Below are positions 1-11,963 of a stretch of DNA of 64,000 nucleotides, piece after piece. Source of the stretch: Nymphaea colorata. Taxonomy: Eukaryota; Streptophyta; Magnoliopsida; Nymphaeales; Nymphaeaceae. The stretch spans positions 4,791,224-4,855,223 of the forward strand of contig NC_045141.1 in NCBI RefSeq assembly GCF_008831285.2, in the 5' to 3' direction. The notes beneath the pieces are model-generated. The model had not been told where the DNA came from. It did not search any database and saw nothing but the letters and a program-made list of their open reading frames with translations. Position 1 is the first letter of the stretch. Every line of letters starts with the position of its first letter. The position numbers and the translations under genes were made by a program.

Positions 1-1691
1 ATATGCAAAGTCTGGATGATGTGAAATGTACATGACCTTGGAATTTGACGATTGAAAGCTTCAATCTGATCACATTTTATTTCACTACAGAAATGACGTT
101 TGGAAAACTTAAGAATGTAGGAAAACAATCAAAATTTCAAATCTCAAAGACTGATTGAAATGTTCCCATGCAAAGGTTCTTAATTTTTGTCTCCTATATA
201 TGGGCCTAGTTGTTTTCCAAGTATCAGACAATAAGGGCAACGATCAAGAACACAAATTCATCAGCGGAGAAAAAGAACAATCCAATGTATTCTGTAAGAG
301 AGGAAGCCCTGGTACAGGTTGAGTCTTTCGATTTCAACGATGGAAACAATAGGTATGATGTAGGAAGAAGCAGAAGAGACTATACAAAAGAATGAGGAAT
401 GAAATCATAATCCAAGCGGACCTTGAAACAGAGCCTCGGGGGATTGATTGCATTTCCAGTCAGCCTTAAAGGGAATTGATTACAAGTTAGCACTCCATAT
501 GAGAGTGGAGTCAGAAATTTTATTTAAACTTCAACCTTTAAAGAACACTCTAAGTTTAAATTTCAATCTTTAAGGGGCACTTATATGCAAATCAAGTAAA
601 TTTGATGGGCCAGTGTGCTACAACATTACTCCGCCACTGCATTAATCCAAATGGAAGTCTTCTCATTAATTTGGAGTCTACTATAGCTTTCATGGATGAA
701 TGGTCCCAAAATGCACCTTTGAGACACTTTTATCCAGCATATGAGGGTGTATCTGTGACACTCAACTCTTTTATCTTTTTGCATTTTATTAAATTTTTAA
801 ATACCAATACAGATCGGACCAAAGTTCTTGCGTACGTTAATACCTTGTCCTAGATGGAACGTTACAGACACCCAATCCAACCCAAACTGATGGATGGGAT
901 GGATGGAATTCCAAGAATATAATATGTTGTCACAAAAGTACATCTCATCAAACAAACAGGCGACTAAGTTTACATTTTATTTTCAGGTCAGTTGGATGAA
1001 GGGAACTACACCACAGGGATAATTTATCAGAACTTTGAGCTCAGTTGGATGAAGGGAACATCTTATAGGAGAATGATCTCATTATATCCTTTTGAGGGAA
1101 GAAGCCACCCAAGAGTTTAAACATTCAGCACGAAAAGGCTCGTATACAGTGATGGGGCAAACCATTCAACATGAGTGAGTGCTGTCAAAATTAAAACTAA
1201 GAAGTGAATCAGTAACACTTGCTCATGCTGTGAGCTCACTACACAGGGACCTCACACATCTTCAGCACACACCTGTAGGGCTGTACACGGGCCGAGTCAA
1301 AATCGAGCTCGTTCAGCTTGGCTCAAGTTTGTTCAGCTTTGACTCCATGCGATAGACCTAGCCACACCTCGAGCATGACTCTTTTAAGCTCGTTCACTGA
1401 CTCCCCATTTGACCAGATTTCTTTTTTTGGTTTTAAGTTTGAACATTTTCAAAAGAATGCCTGGAATAATAGTTTACTCAAGTTCAATCAAGTCAATTTT
1501 ATGAAACTCGAACTTGACTTGTTTATAATCATGACTTTTGAGTTAAGCTTGAGCTTAACAGAGCAAATTCGAGTCGAGCTTGAGTTGGCTCGACTTGTTT
1601 TACAGCTCTATCCACATGACACACACAAATGGACTCGTCCCCTATTTATAATGGTGAAACATGTCAGTTGGAGTGGGGAAGCTTCAACCTA
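1..1691 (-). repeat. Composite repeat X, minus-strand copy
   Basis: This stretch is the reverse complement of 36041-37740 and, in part, of 15325-16818. For example, the opening bases around CAAAGTCTGGATGATG match the complement of the sequence ending near 37727, and the stretch near 1683-1705 matches the complement of 36041-36060. Short ORFs here are not conserved as proteins between copies. A hAT-like insertion (1276-1610) sits inside it, as it does in the other copies. I see no host gene. Confidence 0.75.
1276..1610 (-). mobile_element. hAT-like non-autonomous element, GCTCGAG-word family (b)
   Basis: The element begins TAGGGCTGTACACGGGCCGAG and ends ACAGCTCTA, which are imperfect inverted ends typical of hAT elements. 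The interior is a degenerate array of GAGCTC/CAAGCTTGA words. The flanking 8-mers (1268-1275 and 1611-1618) agree at only 5 of 8 bases. Better-preserved copies at 15411-15766 and 36132-36482 show that the original duplication was close to CAAGTGNA. There is no coding capacity. Confidence 0.6.
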
Positions 1692-2225
1692 AGGATGTCA
1701 ATATGTGTGATTTGAAGTGAATGTAAAAGCCAACTGCTCCAAAAACATTTGGATGGAAAAAAGAAATTTACTAATCAACTAAAAATCAGATAGGATTTGA
1801 AATTAGGAACTGACATCCGGTTAGATTTAGATTCATATATGCATAAACATCCAAACAGATTGAGATTTAGTTACGTAAAAATATTCAATCGAATTCAGAT
1901 TCACATTCCAATATACAAAAGTATCCAATCAGAACCAGATGGGACTTAATTTAAATAAAAATTTACATTCAATGCTCTTAACAGTTTGTAAATCAGCCAG
2001 ATTCAGTTCAAAATATGGATTCAGATTCAAATTCATATATGAATACAAAAGTAGGATTCAGGCTGGATTCTGATTGTGACATCTGATTTCAGATTCAGAT
2101 TAGGATGAGAAAAATGGATTTAGATCAGATTCAAATTATGAAATCTGATTTCGGATGAGGAAACAAATTAGATTCAGATGAGATTCAGATTGCAGAATCT
2201 GATTTCGGATTCAAATTTGGATATG
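1692..2225. repeat. GATCCGAATC-word array (family a)
   Basis: Starting at AAGGATGTCAATATG, the sequence is a degenerate array of words such as GATTCAGATT, GGATTTAGATC and GATTTCGGATGAGG. It resembles the subterminal repeats of the hAT-like element at 2939-6308. A clean second terminus is not visible, so this is a truncated or embedded copy. Confidence 0.55.
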
Positions 2226-2745
2226 ACTTTTTATTCATTTGTTTGGGAGCTCAACATCAACGGATGGTTAATAATATATTTTATTTGAATCCGATTCATT
2301 GGGTATCCCATCCATCCTTGCAGATTTTCCCACTTTTCAAACATTTTTCATTTTTATTTTTTGTATTTAGGTCCATCGATTTTCAAGAAAAACAAGGTCA
2401 GTCATTCTCTCGAGTCCTCCCAACTCCTCCAAGAGTATCGGTGACGACTGTTCATGTTGTCCTTAATGAGAAGGTTGCGGAATATTACTTCAGCTTCTCC
2501 AAGGGTACACCCAAAATTGCGTAACGTACCAGCATGCTGGAGCTTGTGGACATTCAGAAATGGTTCAATATTTGGGTGGCGGCCTTTTCGATATGAGTAA
2601 TTACTGGAAACTAAATCTAAACTGAATCTATATTCGATCCGATACTGATATATATCAAAATGGTTCCACATATCCATTGACAGCGCTAACTCCATAAAGC
2701 CACGTGTTCTGACGGGGTCATAGTTATTCACGCTCTTGTCCCACT
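2226..2745 (-). repeat. Distal module of composite repeat X
   Basis: The reverse complement of this stretch recurs at 14530-14720 and 43860-44130. Shared landmarks are a GACTGACCTTGTTTTTCTTG block and TTAACCGTCTGTCG. ORFs on both strands here are translations of the repeat and show no protein family. Confidence 0.55.
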
Positions 2746-2825
2746 TGTGTATATATATACATATATACATACATACATACATACATATCTATATATATAT
2801 ATATATACATAGAGAGAGAGAGAGG
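2746..2825. repeat. Compound microsatellite (TA / CATA / GA)
   Basis: Runs of TA, then repeated CATA units, then TA again, then a GA run, occur consecutively. Confidence 0.9.
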
Positions 2826-3437
2826 CAGAGAGATTAAAAACCTTTAAATGCAGAAGAAATTTATTTTGATTGGATTTGAATCATCAAAGGTAAAGAAGGG
2901 CAACACCATCGCCAATGTTCCCATAGCCAAGCCATTGATAGGGATGTCAACGGATCGGATTTGGATCAGATGTATCTTTTATCATATGCAATTTTTCGGA
3001 TATTCATATATTCGGATTCGGATATGAATTCGGATTCAGATGAAAAAAAGTTTATACCATATCTGAATCCGATTTTAAAATCTATATCCGAATCTGATCC
3101 ATATCCAATTTATAAGTTATTTTGAATCTGATTCGAATCCAAATTTTAAATTATATCTGAATCTGATCCGAATCTGAATTTTAAAATATATCTGAATCCA
3201 ACTTTTAAGTTATACCCGAATCCAACTTTTAAGTTACATCCGAATCCGACCCGAATCTGATTTATGACTTTTAAACCATATGTAAATCTGATCCAAATTT
3301 GATTTATGTGTCAAAAATATGTAGTAAACACCAAATGAACTACCAATATTAACGTTGGTGATAATTGTGAAGCTTATTAAGGGAGAGAGAGAATATAACA
3401 TATATATATATATATATAGCCAAGTTATCAAAAGCTG

Positions 3438-3760
3438 TCTTTGGGAGTTCTAGCCAAGTTATCAGCCTGCCAAGAGAACAAAAAGTACATAGCAAGAGCA
3501 GTTGCTGTCCCTCACGTTCTTGATTTATCAGCCTACATCTCTGCTCTCATTAGCGAAAGCTGCGCCGTGATCCTTGAACGGCTTGTGGCAAACAGTTGAA
3601 TTCGATTTCTTGTTTATGCATGTGCTGTTGCTTTAGGCCTGCAACCTATAGTCACCAACTTGCTATGCTTTCTGCAAAATCCAATTTCAAACCATGTGCT
3701 TAGAAAGCTACCTTTAGGGGCATTAGTTGGTGTATGCCATAAAGGGAAGAGTCTGTAAAC
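3438..3760 (+). pseudogene. Captured coding-like fragment, possibly armadillo-repeat
   Basis: Read in one frame, this stretch is open for about 105 codons apart from a single TGA near 3597, in DNA that is otherwise stop-rich. The translation has leucine/alanine-rich helical segments (for example LGVLAKLSACQENKKYIARA) with the rhythm of ARM/U-box repeats. It has no start, splice context or remaining domains, and it lies inside the hAT-like element. The family assignment is weak. It could be chance coding potential. Confidence 0.3.
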
Positions 3761-4416
3761 AAATCTTTCTCTTATGCTAATGGCATTTCTATTATTCTGC
3801 CTCTCCTAAAAGACTCGAACTATGAAAGATTGAAATCCAAGAAATGGCCATTAACTTGGTGTTCTGCTTCTGTGCTCTGCAAATACTAAAATGAAAATCA
3901 TAGGTTAAGAAAGGGAAAGGGGACAGCAAATTGGTAGCTTTGGAACTTCACATTTTTAAAGTGAAAACATACACCTTAGATTCTCACACGTTTTCATAAC
4001 TGTTTTCCCAAAAACACAGCTTGTTCGCACATTTCTAGGCTCATCTCTCTATTGATTCTTGCAGATTGATGTAAAATTAGCTCAGAGATAAGAAAATACC
4101 AGAAATTTCTATCAGCCAAACACTCTTTTGCGAATTTGTTAACCTTTCCAATTCAACGCATATAAAATATCGACAAAAAGTAGACCAGCAAGATTTTGTT
4201 CAGAAAATGGAAATAGATCACTGTTCCTTTAACTGTGAAAACAACTCATGCACGACATGACACTCTAGTTTCTTGACCATCAAATTTGAGAAAAGAAAAA
4301 CAACAAACAGAGATAGAAATAAGACCCATTTTGAAATAAAGAAAGGGGAAAGTTTGGGATCTCAACTTCAAGTCTGGATAAAAAAATAAAGAAGAATGCG
4401 ATGGAGAGAATCATAC

Positions 4417-4494
4417 CGCAGGAAAACGAGTGCCGAGTTTCTTCCTCATCTTGCCTCCTCCAATCCCTTCTTCCACTGCAGCGACTCGAGCCAT
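4417..4494 (-). pseudogene. Captured exon 1 of NC2-alpha / DRAP1-like gene
   Basis: On the minus strand, ATG at 4494 opens a 26-codon exon ending in MRKKLGTRFPA, followed directly by a GT splice donor (GTATGA). Plant NC2-alpha (Dr1-associated corepressor, a histone-fold subunit that represses TBP) begins MRKKLDTRFPA and, as I recall, has its first intron at this point. The copy differs by an Asp to Gly change. The roughly 500 bases that follow on the minus strand look like intron, and exon 2 (the ARIKKIMQ histone fold) is absent. It lies inside the hAT-like element, so it is most likely a transduplicated fragment rather than a working gene. It could still supply a short chimeric transcript. 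Confidence 0.6.
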
Positions 4495-6308
4495 GCCCAC
4501 TTGACAACCCCACCGACAAATGTTAGAAAAAACAAAAATGCAAAAAAAAAAATATTTATTACTTAATTTTCACATGGTTAATTAAGATGTTTTAACTGTT
4601 ACGTTATCAATTTTCTCCATAAGTTCTTCATGCTCATAATTTATCATATTTGACTTCTATGTCTTCAAGTTGTTTAAGGACGTTTTAAATTATTTTCACA
4701 TATATTTTTTTGATGAAATTATTTTTTTTAAATACTTGTAAAAAGCAAATAGTATTTGAACTTTGATTGGTCTATTAACAACTAATATGTTTGACTTTCG
4801 TACTTTTTTTACATTAACTATGCATATTGAACATTGATCGGTCTATTTTTAAATAAAAACATATTTTAATTGAGTAAACTATTATTTCATGATGATCTCT
4901 TATTAAGAATTATTAAATCAGCTGACCCATATTGTTTATCATTAGAAAAACACATTATTTAATGTTTTTCATTTCATTGAGTTAATTGAAATAGTTTGTG
5001 TTACATCCGCAAAAAGAGTATTCAATGATATATCAAGTAATTTATAGTCCTATTATCTTCATTACAATAGTTGTTTTTTTTACATAAAATTGTATAATTA
5101 CTCCAATGATATATAAGATAGTTTATAAAATCTTACGATTTGTTGTTTTCCTACTAGTTAGAGGCTTTTGTTTTCAAGTTTGTGAATTATGTGTTATATA
5201 TCAAACTTCTAAGATTTTTGAATTAATTGTATGATTATACAAAGTAATTTACTTGATTGATTAAATAAGTAAATTGATAATTTGATAAATAAACTTTTTT
5301 ATAAGCGTAGCAGTTTTTTCATACTGAGATTATGCACAATGAAGATGCTTTCAACTTAAAATGAATATCATAATACGTTTAAGATTTCTATTTATTATAA
5401 AACATTTTTTTTAAGTTAGCTTTTTAAAAAAGTATATTTTTTGCTATCAACTTTTTTTCCATATGTGATGTATATGCCAATATTTTTTTTAAACCTGCTA
5501 TGTTTTAAATATATAATATAACTATTCTTGTAACCAATTTGAGATAACGGTCCATCAAAAAGTTTGTAGCTATAAAAGTGTATGTTTCATATTTTCAACA
5601 ATTCCCATTTTGTTGAATTTCTTTGTTGAAGTTTTCTTTACTATTTCACTTAAATAAATATATTATTTAAGATATCACGCTTAGTTGATGTGTTTGCTTG
5701 ATTACAAAAAAAATTAGTTGAACATAGTATTATTTAACTAATTAATTAGTTTTATATGATATAGTTTAAAATATTTTAAGTTAAATGATGTATATGATTT
5801 CTGTAAGAATATTATTATATGCAACTCCATGGAAGTCAGTTCTTAGTTAGATTATACTATATGTAATATTTATGTTCCTTTTGTGTCATGATGTTAAGTT
5901 AGTGTGTTACCACCAACTCAGCATTCGGATATTAGTTCGGATATCACTCTCGCGGTTCGGATTCAAATATTAGGCTCCTAGATTTGGATATTAGGCTACA
6001 GGATTCAAATATCAGCTAACGCAGTTTGGATTCAGATATTAAGCTACACGATTTGAATATCAGCTCTCGTGGTTCGGATTCGGATATCTGGTTATAGTTT
6101 GGACTCAGATATACTTGTTAAGATAGTTAGTATCCGATCGGATATTTAGCTAAAACTGAATCCAAATCCGTATCCTATCGGATGTTATTTCTTAAATCTG
6201 AATCTGATGCGATTTCTCAATCGCATGTCAAATTATTTACCATATCCGATTTTTTAGAAGCAATTTGGATCGGATATCCGATCCAAATCTGATCCGTTGA
6301 CATCCCTA

Positions 6309-8520
6309 GCCATTGCATCGCCAATAAAAGAAATCCAAGTAAATATCCTCATCATATATTTCGATCCGAGATATGCCTTAGGTCTGAACATGTCCACATT
6401 AGAAAGGAACATCTGTATATTGGTCTTCAGTTCGGAGTGGCTGACCACTATCATCGACCTTTTGAGCAAAGGAGCACCAAGTCCATCTTAATTAGTAAAG
6501 CCGATTTTTGAATCGAGTTCACAATGCTGCCAGTTTGGTAAACCGCCAATCCAATAATCTAAACGATCTACATGCAAATCAGCAAAAAGAAAAAAATTAT
6601 AAATTCTATTTTTCTTTCAGAAAAATGAACTGAAGAATAGAAAAATTGATTAAGAATAAAGAAAAAGTGCTTTTATAACTAGTAAGAAATGCATAACGAA
6701 ACAACACATCGAGTCAACCACCTTCGATCTCATTCATCAACCATTAATTTCCTGTCCGATTATTGAATCAATGGACACTCAACACAGGAAGCCATCATGG
6801 TCAGATTTCAATGACTTTTGAAACGAGTGGATGAAACGAGTGAAAATGATCAAACAATAACTAATTAAAAAAGACGATAGAAGAAGAGGAAGAAGGAGAA
6901 AATGAAAGAAGAAGATAAAAAAAAGCAACTTTTTTTTTAAAAAAAAGTAAGAACACAAACATTTAAAAAATGGCGAATGGAAGAACAATAAGGGGGAGGA
7001 GAAGAAGAAGAAAGAGGAGCAAGATGAACTGACTTTTTAAAAGAGGAGAAGAATGAGAAAAAGAGAATAACAAGAGAGGACAAGGAGACAAATAAACTGC
7101 AAAGATTTTTCCTGAGGAAAATACATTTGCAAAAAAACACCCAAGAAAAACTTTGCTTTTAAAAAACTGAGAATGATATATGCGGCTGAGAGAAACATAA
7201 CCAGTTGAATGACCAAGTCTATGTTCTGTATAATATGCAATTGCAACAAAGATAATAAAGTAATATACACCTATTTAATAAGTTGACCAACTAACACACA
7301 CTTGCTTCATAATATATATTGAAAATTTTTCACTTATTTAGACAATTAGTAAAAGCTTCAACAGGAGAACTTAGAAAGCAAATTGATCCTATCAACATGA
7401 AGCACTTCGATGTACTAGATTCCCAAGTTGAAGAAGAACCTACCAATTAGGCTAGTTCTATATAGTATTGCATATTTAGGTGTGGAAATCCTTTCCCACC
7501 TAACGAAAGGAGAAAAACAAGAAATTCTCGAGTCAATGGTATTGACTTGAAGTGGCAAAAAAGCACGAAGGGCCTTTTCTGCTTGATAGAAGAAGAGCAG
7601 ATGGGAACAAAATTCCAAATGCTTCCAAACACTACCATGGACAAAGTTCCACCGTAGAAACCTTCTAGTAAGGATGGAGTCATCCTCTTTTTTAATTTGA
7701 GCGCCATGGATAGTTTATAACAACAAAGATTAGGGTAGGATTTTTTGTTTCTGCGATTGTTGGTCAAGGTTAGGGGTGGAGCTAATAATTTTTCATGAGA
7801 AAGTTTGAATTAAAGTTTCTAAATTTTGACCAGGGCTGAAATATCTTTTTTCAAAATTTTATGTACAAGAAGTAAAATTTTTTAAAATTTACATGCATTT
7901 AAAAAAAATTGAAGTGCTGGGATTACCTTCACATCACCCAAAGAATATTATTTTAGTTGGTTTCCAAATAAAATCATTATTATAAAAAACCGGTCTCAAC
8001 GTACCAAACCGGATTGCTTAATTGTTGGACTTTGAACCTTATTCAATGTAGTGGTTCCAAACCCAACCCTTTGGCGAGGTTTAGACAGCCATCAATTGCT
8101 TAGTTATTTAACGATATCATTCAAATTCATTTGAAAAGTAATTGGATCTTATGATGAATGCAGATTTTGATATCCATTTAACATGTGCCTATGGAGACCA
8201 TGTGGAACTGTGATGAGATGGGGACCTGTCTTGCACCTACCAATTACTCTCAAATATAAAATTATCGGATATTTATTTCCTCCCTTTGGAAGCCCTGGGA
8301 GGACAACGAATGCATTCAGTATTCAGGACAGTATTTGTTCATAACCAATAAGATGGAGTGCTTTCGGTAAATGAACCAGGCTTCCGAGTGGCAAAGCACG
8401 AGTGCAGTTGGCATTTTTCTTTTTCGCACCAGTTTGAAAAGGTTAGCATCGTGATAATGGAGGGCCACAATTACAAATGAGTCGTCGATGCATCCAATTC
8501 AATTAATAAAAGGTTAGCAT
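6309..8520. other. Intergenic, no supported gene
   Basis: This region is AT-rich. A minus-strand ORF ends inside the hAT-like element, and about 54 of its codons lie in the flank at 6309-6469, but they match no family I recognise. A 106-codon minus-strand ORF at 7447-7767 also lacks recognisable features. A GGGCTGAAATATC/AAATTTTATG module near 7830-7900 recurs in degenerate form near 10120, 47640 and 56330. Confidence 0.6.
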
Positions 8521-8525
8521 CGTGA

Positions 8526-8920
8526 TATCCGACCGATCCGATTCGAAAAAATCGGATATGGATAAAAATTTAATATCCTATCAAGAAATCGGATTGGATT
8601 CGGATTTAATAAATGGCATCCGATCGGATTTGGATTCAGATATACATAAATATCGGATCAGATTCGTATACGGATTCGTATCGAATTCATTTTAGACAAA
8701 TATCCTGTATCTAATGCTTGAAAAATGGCAAAATCCGGTTCAAAATTTGGATTCAGATATAAATATAAAAATTGGATTTGGATTGTAAAATCGGATTTCG
8801 TATTCGGATTTGGATATGACTTTGCTTTATTCGAATTCAAATCCGAATATATGAATATCTGAAAAAGCAGATATAGTTAAAGATGTATCCGATCCGAATC
8901 TGATCAGTTGTCATCCTTAA
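8526..8920. repeat. Truncated family-a hAT-like element
   Basis: This is an array of ATCCGAATC/GGATTCGGAT words ending in GATCAGTTGTCATCCTTA, which resembles the right terminus of the element at 2939-6308. The left terminus is not recognisable. Just before it, AAAAGGTTAGCATCGTGATA occurs twice (near 8438 and 8509), a short direct repeat spanning the left boundary. Confidence 0.5.
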
Positions 8921-9279
8921 ATGCCACCAGAAGGTGGCTCGAAAGCCAGCAATCATTGGACAAATCACGTAGCTGACATTTATATTGTTATTTTTGGCGG
9001 AATCAATTCATAAAAGGAAGGAATTTATCATGCATTGTCAGCATTGGCGGCCAATGCTCACCTGTATCCACAATTATTGTTATTATTATATTATTTAACA
9101 ATTATAATAATAATAGTAGTATTATTATTATATTGTAAGGCCTCCTTTCATAGTGTAGGTTGGCAGTTTCATTGATGACTATTCAACTATTCTGCGTAGT
9201 AGTTGCAAACATTTTCATGACTGAAGAGAACCACCACTTACATATAGGTTGTGAGAAATGACAACCAATTAAATATAAT
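8921..9279. other. Intergenic, no supported gene
   Basis: AT-rich sequence with a TTATTA/ATTATAATAATA tract near 9075-9135. I see no gene. Confidence 0.6.
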
Positions 9280-10560
9280 CATAAAAAATGCATCTTTTTA
9301 TTTTTGAAAAAACAGTGATAAAACACAAAAAATAAGTCTGCTGAATAAAATGGAAAAATGATGTATATATATATATATCTTAAGCAGCTGGTTATAGCCA
9401 TGACTACCGTTTACATATCTCCAAAATTCAAAAACTAAGATAAAAACGGAATTTTGTTGGCATTTGCATGGATCCAGCATCTATTCTATAGAAGTTTAAC
9501 AGTTCAACCAAGTTGTTGGTTATGCATAGTACCTAGTTTAGAAATGGTTTCTCGGTTATGCTGGAACTTTTGAATTCATGAAAGAACCTCAAGATTAATT
9601 TGAGGCAGGTAATGCATCCTGTTCCTGCTTGATCAGGAGCAAGAAACAAACGTTCAGCAGTAAACAGCAGAATCACCACCAAATTTCTCAGAAGAAAAGT
9701 GGAAGAAATGCTCTCTGTCATTTGATTGTGTTACCTTGTTAGTCAAAAGCAGAATTTATTTCAGGCCCTACATTTCTTAAGCAAAATCAATCTGTGCAAT
9801 AGAGAAATATCAGCAGAGCTGCAATTAATGCTGATATACATGGATGTTTGCCAAGAATTGCTACCAGACCAAAGAAAACAGACTAGTATGTCTAATACAA
9901 GGATATGGCTCAATCACCTTCAAAAGCACACAAAAGAACAAAAAAACACAGGTAAGGTTAGTAGTTAAACTGCACAAAAGAGAGTTTAATTTAAGAAATT
10001 TCTACGTAAGATCAACAATACTTGCACAAGCATATCAGTGCTCTATAAGTTAGAATGTGTGTGACAGAACCGAACTATAGTTTCAAAATTTCAATAGAGA
10101 CCAAAATTTCTATTTTTTATATAGGTTAAACTAAAATTTATGAAATTTACATATCAATGTTTGAATTTTTTAAAATTTTTAGGGTGGGGGGCCAGTGCCC
10201 TGCCAGCGCCGTGCATCCGTCCCTGGTGTGTATTTTAACTAGTGGATCTGTGTAAAGTACTACTACCAATTTTGGCTTGATAAATAATATATTGTTAGAT
10301 GATGTCGAATTTTAATAGTCAGGGGTGCAATATCTCATAGCATTAACATTGCTTAATGATTTACCCAGTAATATAAAGGCAAAAGCCAAAAATCAACAAT
10401 CAAAAATCATAGCAACAAAAGAACATGAACTTAATGAGCTTTCTTTTGGCAATGTTTCGTAACATATTCTCTTGATGTTTTAGTCAATTAAATGGATTTC
10501 ACTTTTATCAAAGTGCTTCCTAAATGTTGTTTGTCACATTCAGGCCTGACTGAATTTCCA
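9280..10560 (-). repeat. Segmental duplication, inverted relative to 47310-48440
   Basis: Read on the minus strand, this interval matches the plus strand of 47310-48440 in the same order. It starts with the sequence around GAAAGCTCATTAAGTTC, passes through the GGCACTGGCC module and the small ORF (9533-9721), and ends at the motif TAGTCATGGCTATAACCAGC. The two copies therefore lie in inverted orientation about 37 kb apart. Confidence 0.7.
9533..9721 (-). CDS. Possible small secreted protein ORF (62 aa), duplicated
   Basis: The N-terminus has a hydrophobic stretch (LRNLVVILLFTAERLFLAP) like a signal peptide, followed by a GCITC motif. The inverted duplicate at 48119-48343 keeps the same ORF start and about two thirds of the residues, but this copy ends at TAG where the other reads through Leu. 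Many differences change the amino acid, so coding function is doubtful. No known peptide family is recognisable. Confidence 0.25.
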   Translation of the reverse strand: MTESISSTFLLRNLVVILLFTAERLFLAPDQAGTGCITCLKLILRFFHEFKSSSITEKPFLN

Positions 10561-10689
10561 AATTGATGGGATTCCTTGAAACTTTTGGTGCCTTTTCAAT
10601 TCAGAGTTTTAGATTTAGTGTCTTAGCTCTTTTTATCACTTTCGAAAGTCCCTATATTACTTGCAGCAGTGAAATCTTTTTTCCGTAGT

Positions 10690-11072
10690 GAAATAAAATG
10701 TGATCAGATCGGAGCTTTCAATAGTCAGATTTCAAGGTCATGTACATTTCGCATCGTCCAGACTTTGCATATGACATCTAACAATAAGAGATGGCATGAA
10801 TAAATCAGCTGATGAACTGCATATCTTAAAAATTGACCTGCCAAATTCTGCTTATCTTAAAGACAATCTTAATGACTTCTGTCAATTTTTTGTTCCTTTC
10901 CTCGACTGTTTAAATTTACATGCTTTGACCAATGTTGATCAATTGATTACTAAGCCAAAAAAGATGTGAAACAACATTTATAAAAAAGATCTGGCATTTC
11001 TACTGTTAACAGCCTTCGCCAGGACTTCCTCGAAAATTCATAATCTGCTATTTTTAAAACACAAAATCTGCC

Positions 11073-11110
<38 letters not shown>

Positions 11111-11963
11111 ACATACACACAATTTGAATTTGATCCAAATCCAATTTTTTTTTTCTCATCCCAATCTGAATCTGAAATCAGATGTCACAATCCGAATCAG
11201 AGCTGAATCCTATTTTTATATTCATATCTGAATTTGAATCTGAATCCAAATTTTGAACTAAATCTGGCTGATTTACAAAGTGTAAGAACATTGAATATAT
11301 AATTTGTATTAAAAATTAAGTATGATCTGGATCTGATCGGATATTTTTATATAACAATCTCAATCTGAATTTGATTGGATATTTTTGTCTAACTGAATCC
11401 AAATCTGAATCTGAAACCGATTAGTTATTCATACATATTTGAATCCGAATCTAATCGGGTGCCATTTCTTAATTTCAAATCCTATCTGATTTTTTTGTTG
11501 ATTAGTAAATTTCTTTTCTTCATCCAAAGGTTTTGGAGCAGTTCGCTTGGATATCCAATTCAAATCAAACATATTGACATCCTTAGATCGAAACTTCCCC
11601 AGCCCAACTGACATTTTCACCATTGTAAATAGGGTACAAGTCCATTTGTGTGTGTCAAGTGGATAAAGCTGTAGAATGTGTCGAGCCAACTCAAGCACAA
11701 CTCGAATTTGCTCTGTTAATCTCGAGCTTAACTCAAAACGCGCGGTTATAAACATGTCAGCTTTGAGTTATATAAAATTGATTTGATTAAACTTGATATA
11801 ACCATTTATTTAGGTGTTATTTTGTAATTTTCAAACTTAAAACCAAATAAAGAAATCAGGTCAAATAGGGAGTTGGTAAACAAACTTAAATGAGTCAAGC
11901 TTGAGCTGTGGCTTGAACTACCGAATCGAGTTCAATCGAATCGAGTTCAAGCTGACCAAGCAG
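10690..11963 (+). repeat. Composite repeat X, partial copy
   Basis: 10690-11060 matches 37640-37985. An AC microsatellite (11073-11108) and a family-a word array (about 11120-11570) follow, then the block beginning ATTGACATCC near 11570 that in other copies precedes the family-b insertion. The family-b end here starts at 11664 (TAAAGCTGTAG) after CAAGTGGA. It is cut off at 11963 where another TAGGGATGTCAA terminus begins. Confidence 0.65.

Larger units (their letters stand above)
2939..6308. mobile_element. hAT-like non-autonomous element with captured gene pieces
   Basis: The left end reads TAGGGATGTCAACGGATC and the right end is its reverse complement, with one mismatch over about 29 bp. 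The ends are flanked by GCCATTGA (2931-2938) and GCCATTGC (6309-6316), a 7 of 8 match to an 8-bp target duplication. TAGGGATG ends and 8-bp duplications are hallmarks of Ac-like hAT elements. Both subterminal zones (about 2960-3300 and 5925-6290) are arrays of GGATTCGGAT/ATCCGAATC words. No transposase ORF is present, so it would need an enzyme supplied in trans. The interior contains two gene-like pieces on opposite strands (see 3438-3760 and 4417-4494) and about 1.4 kb of very AT-rich filler that also occurs in part at 14280-14525. Confidence 0.8.

Noticed and set aside
210-395. 61-codon ORF near the window start
   Set aside because: It lies in repeat X. Copies at 37360-37540 and 16760-16818 do not preserve the frame as a gene.
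1318-1692. 124-codon ORF, echoed on the minus strand at 36050-36241
   Set aside because: It is a translation of the family-b word array and adjoining repeat X. The frame is open because the word array lacks stops, and other copies break it.
2402-2782. 126-codon minus-strand ORF
   Set aside because: It begins in a TA/CATA microsatellite and continues through repeat X module DNA. No domain.
7447-7767. 106-codon minus-strand ORF
   Set aside because: Overlaps another frame, has no recognised domain and no promoter context.
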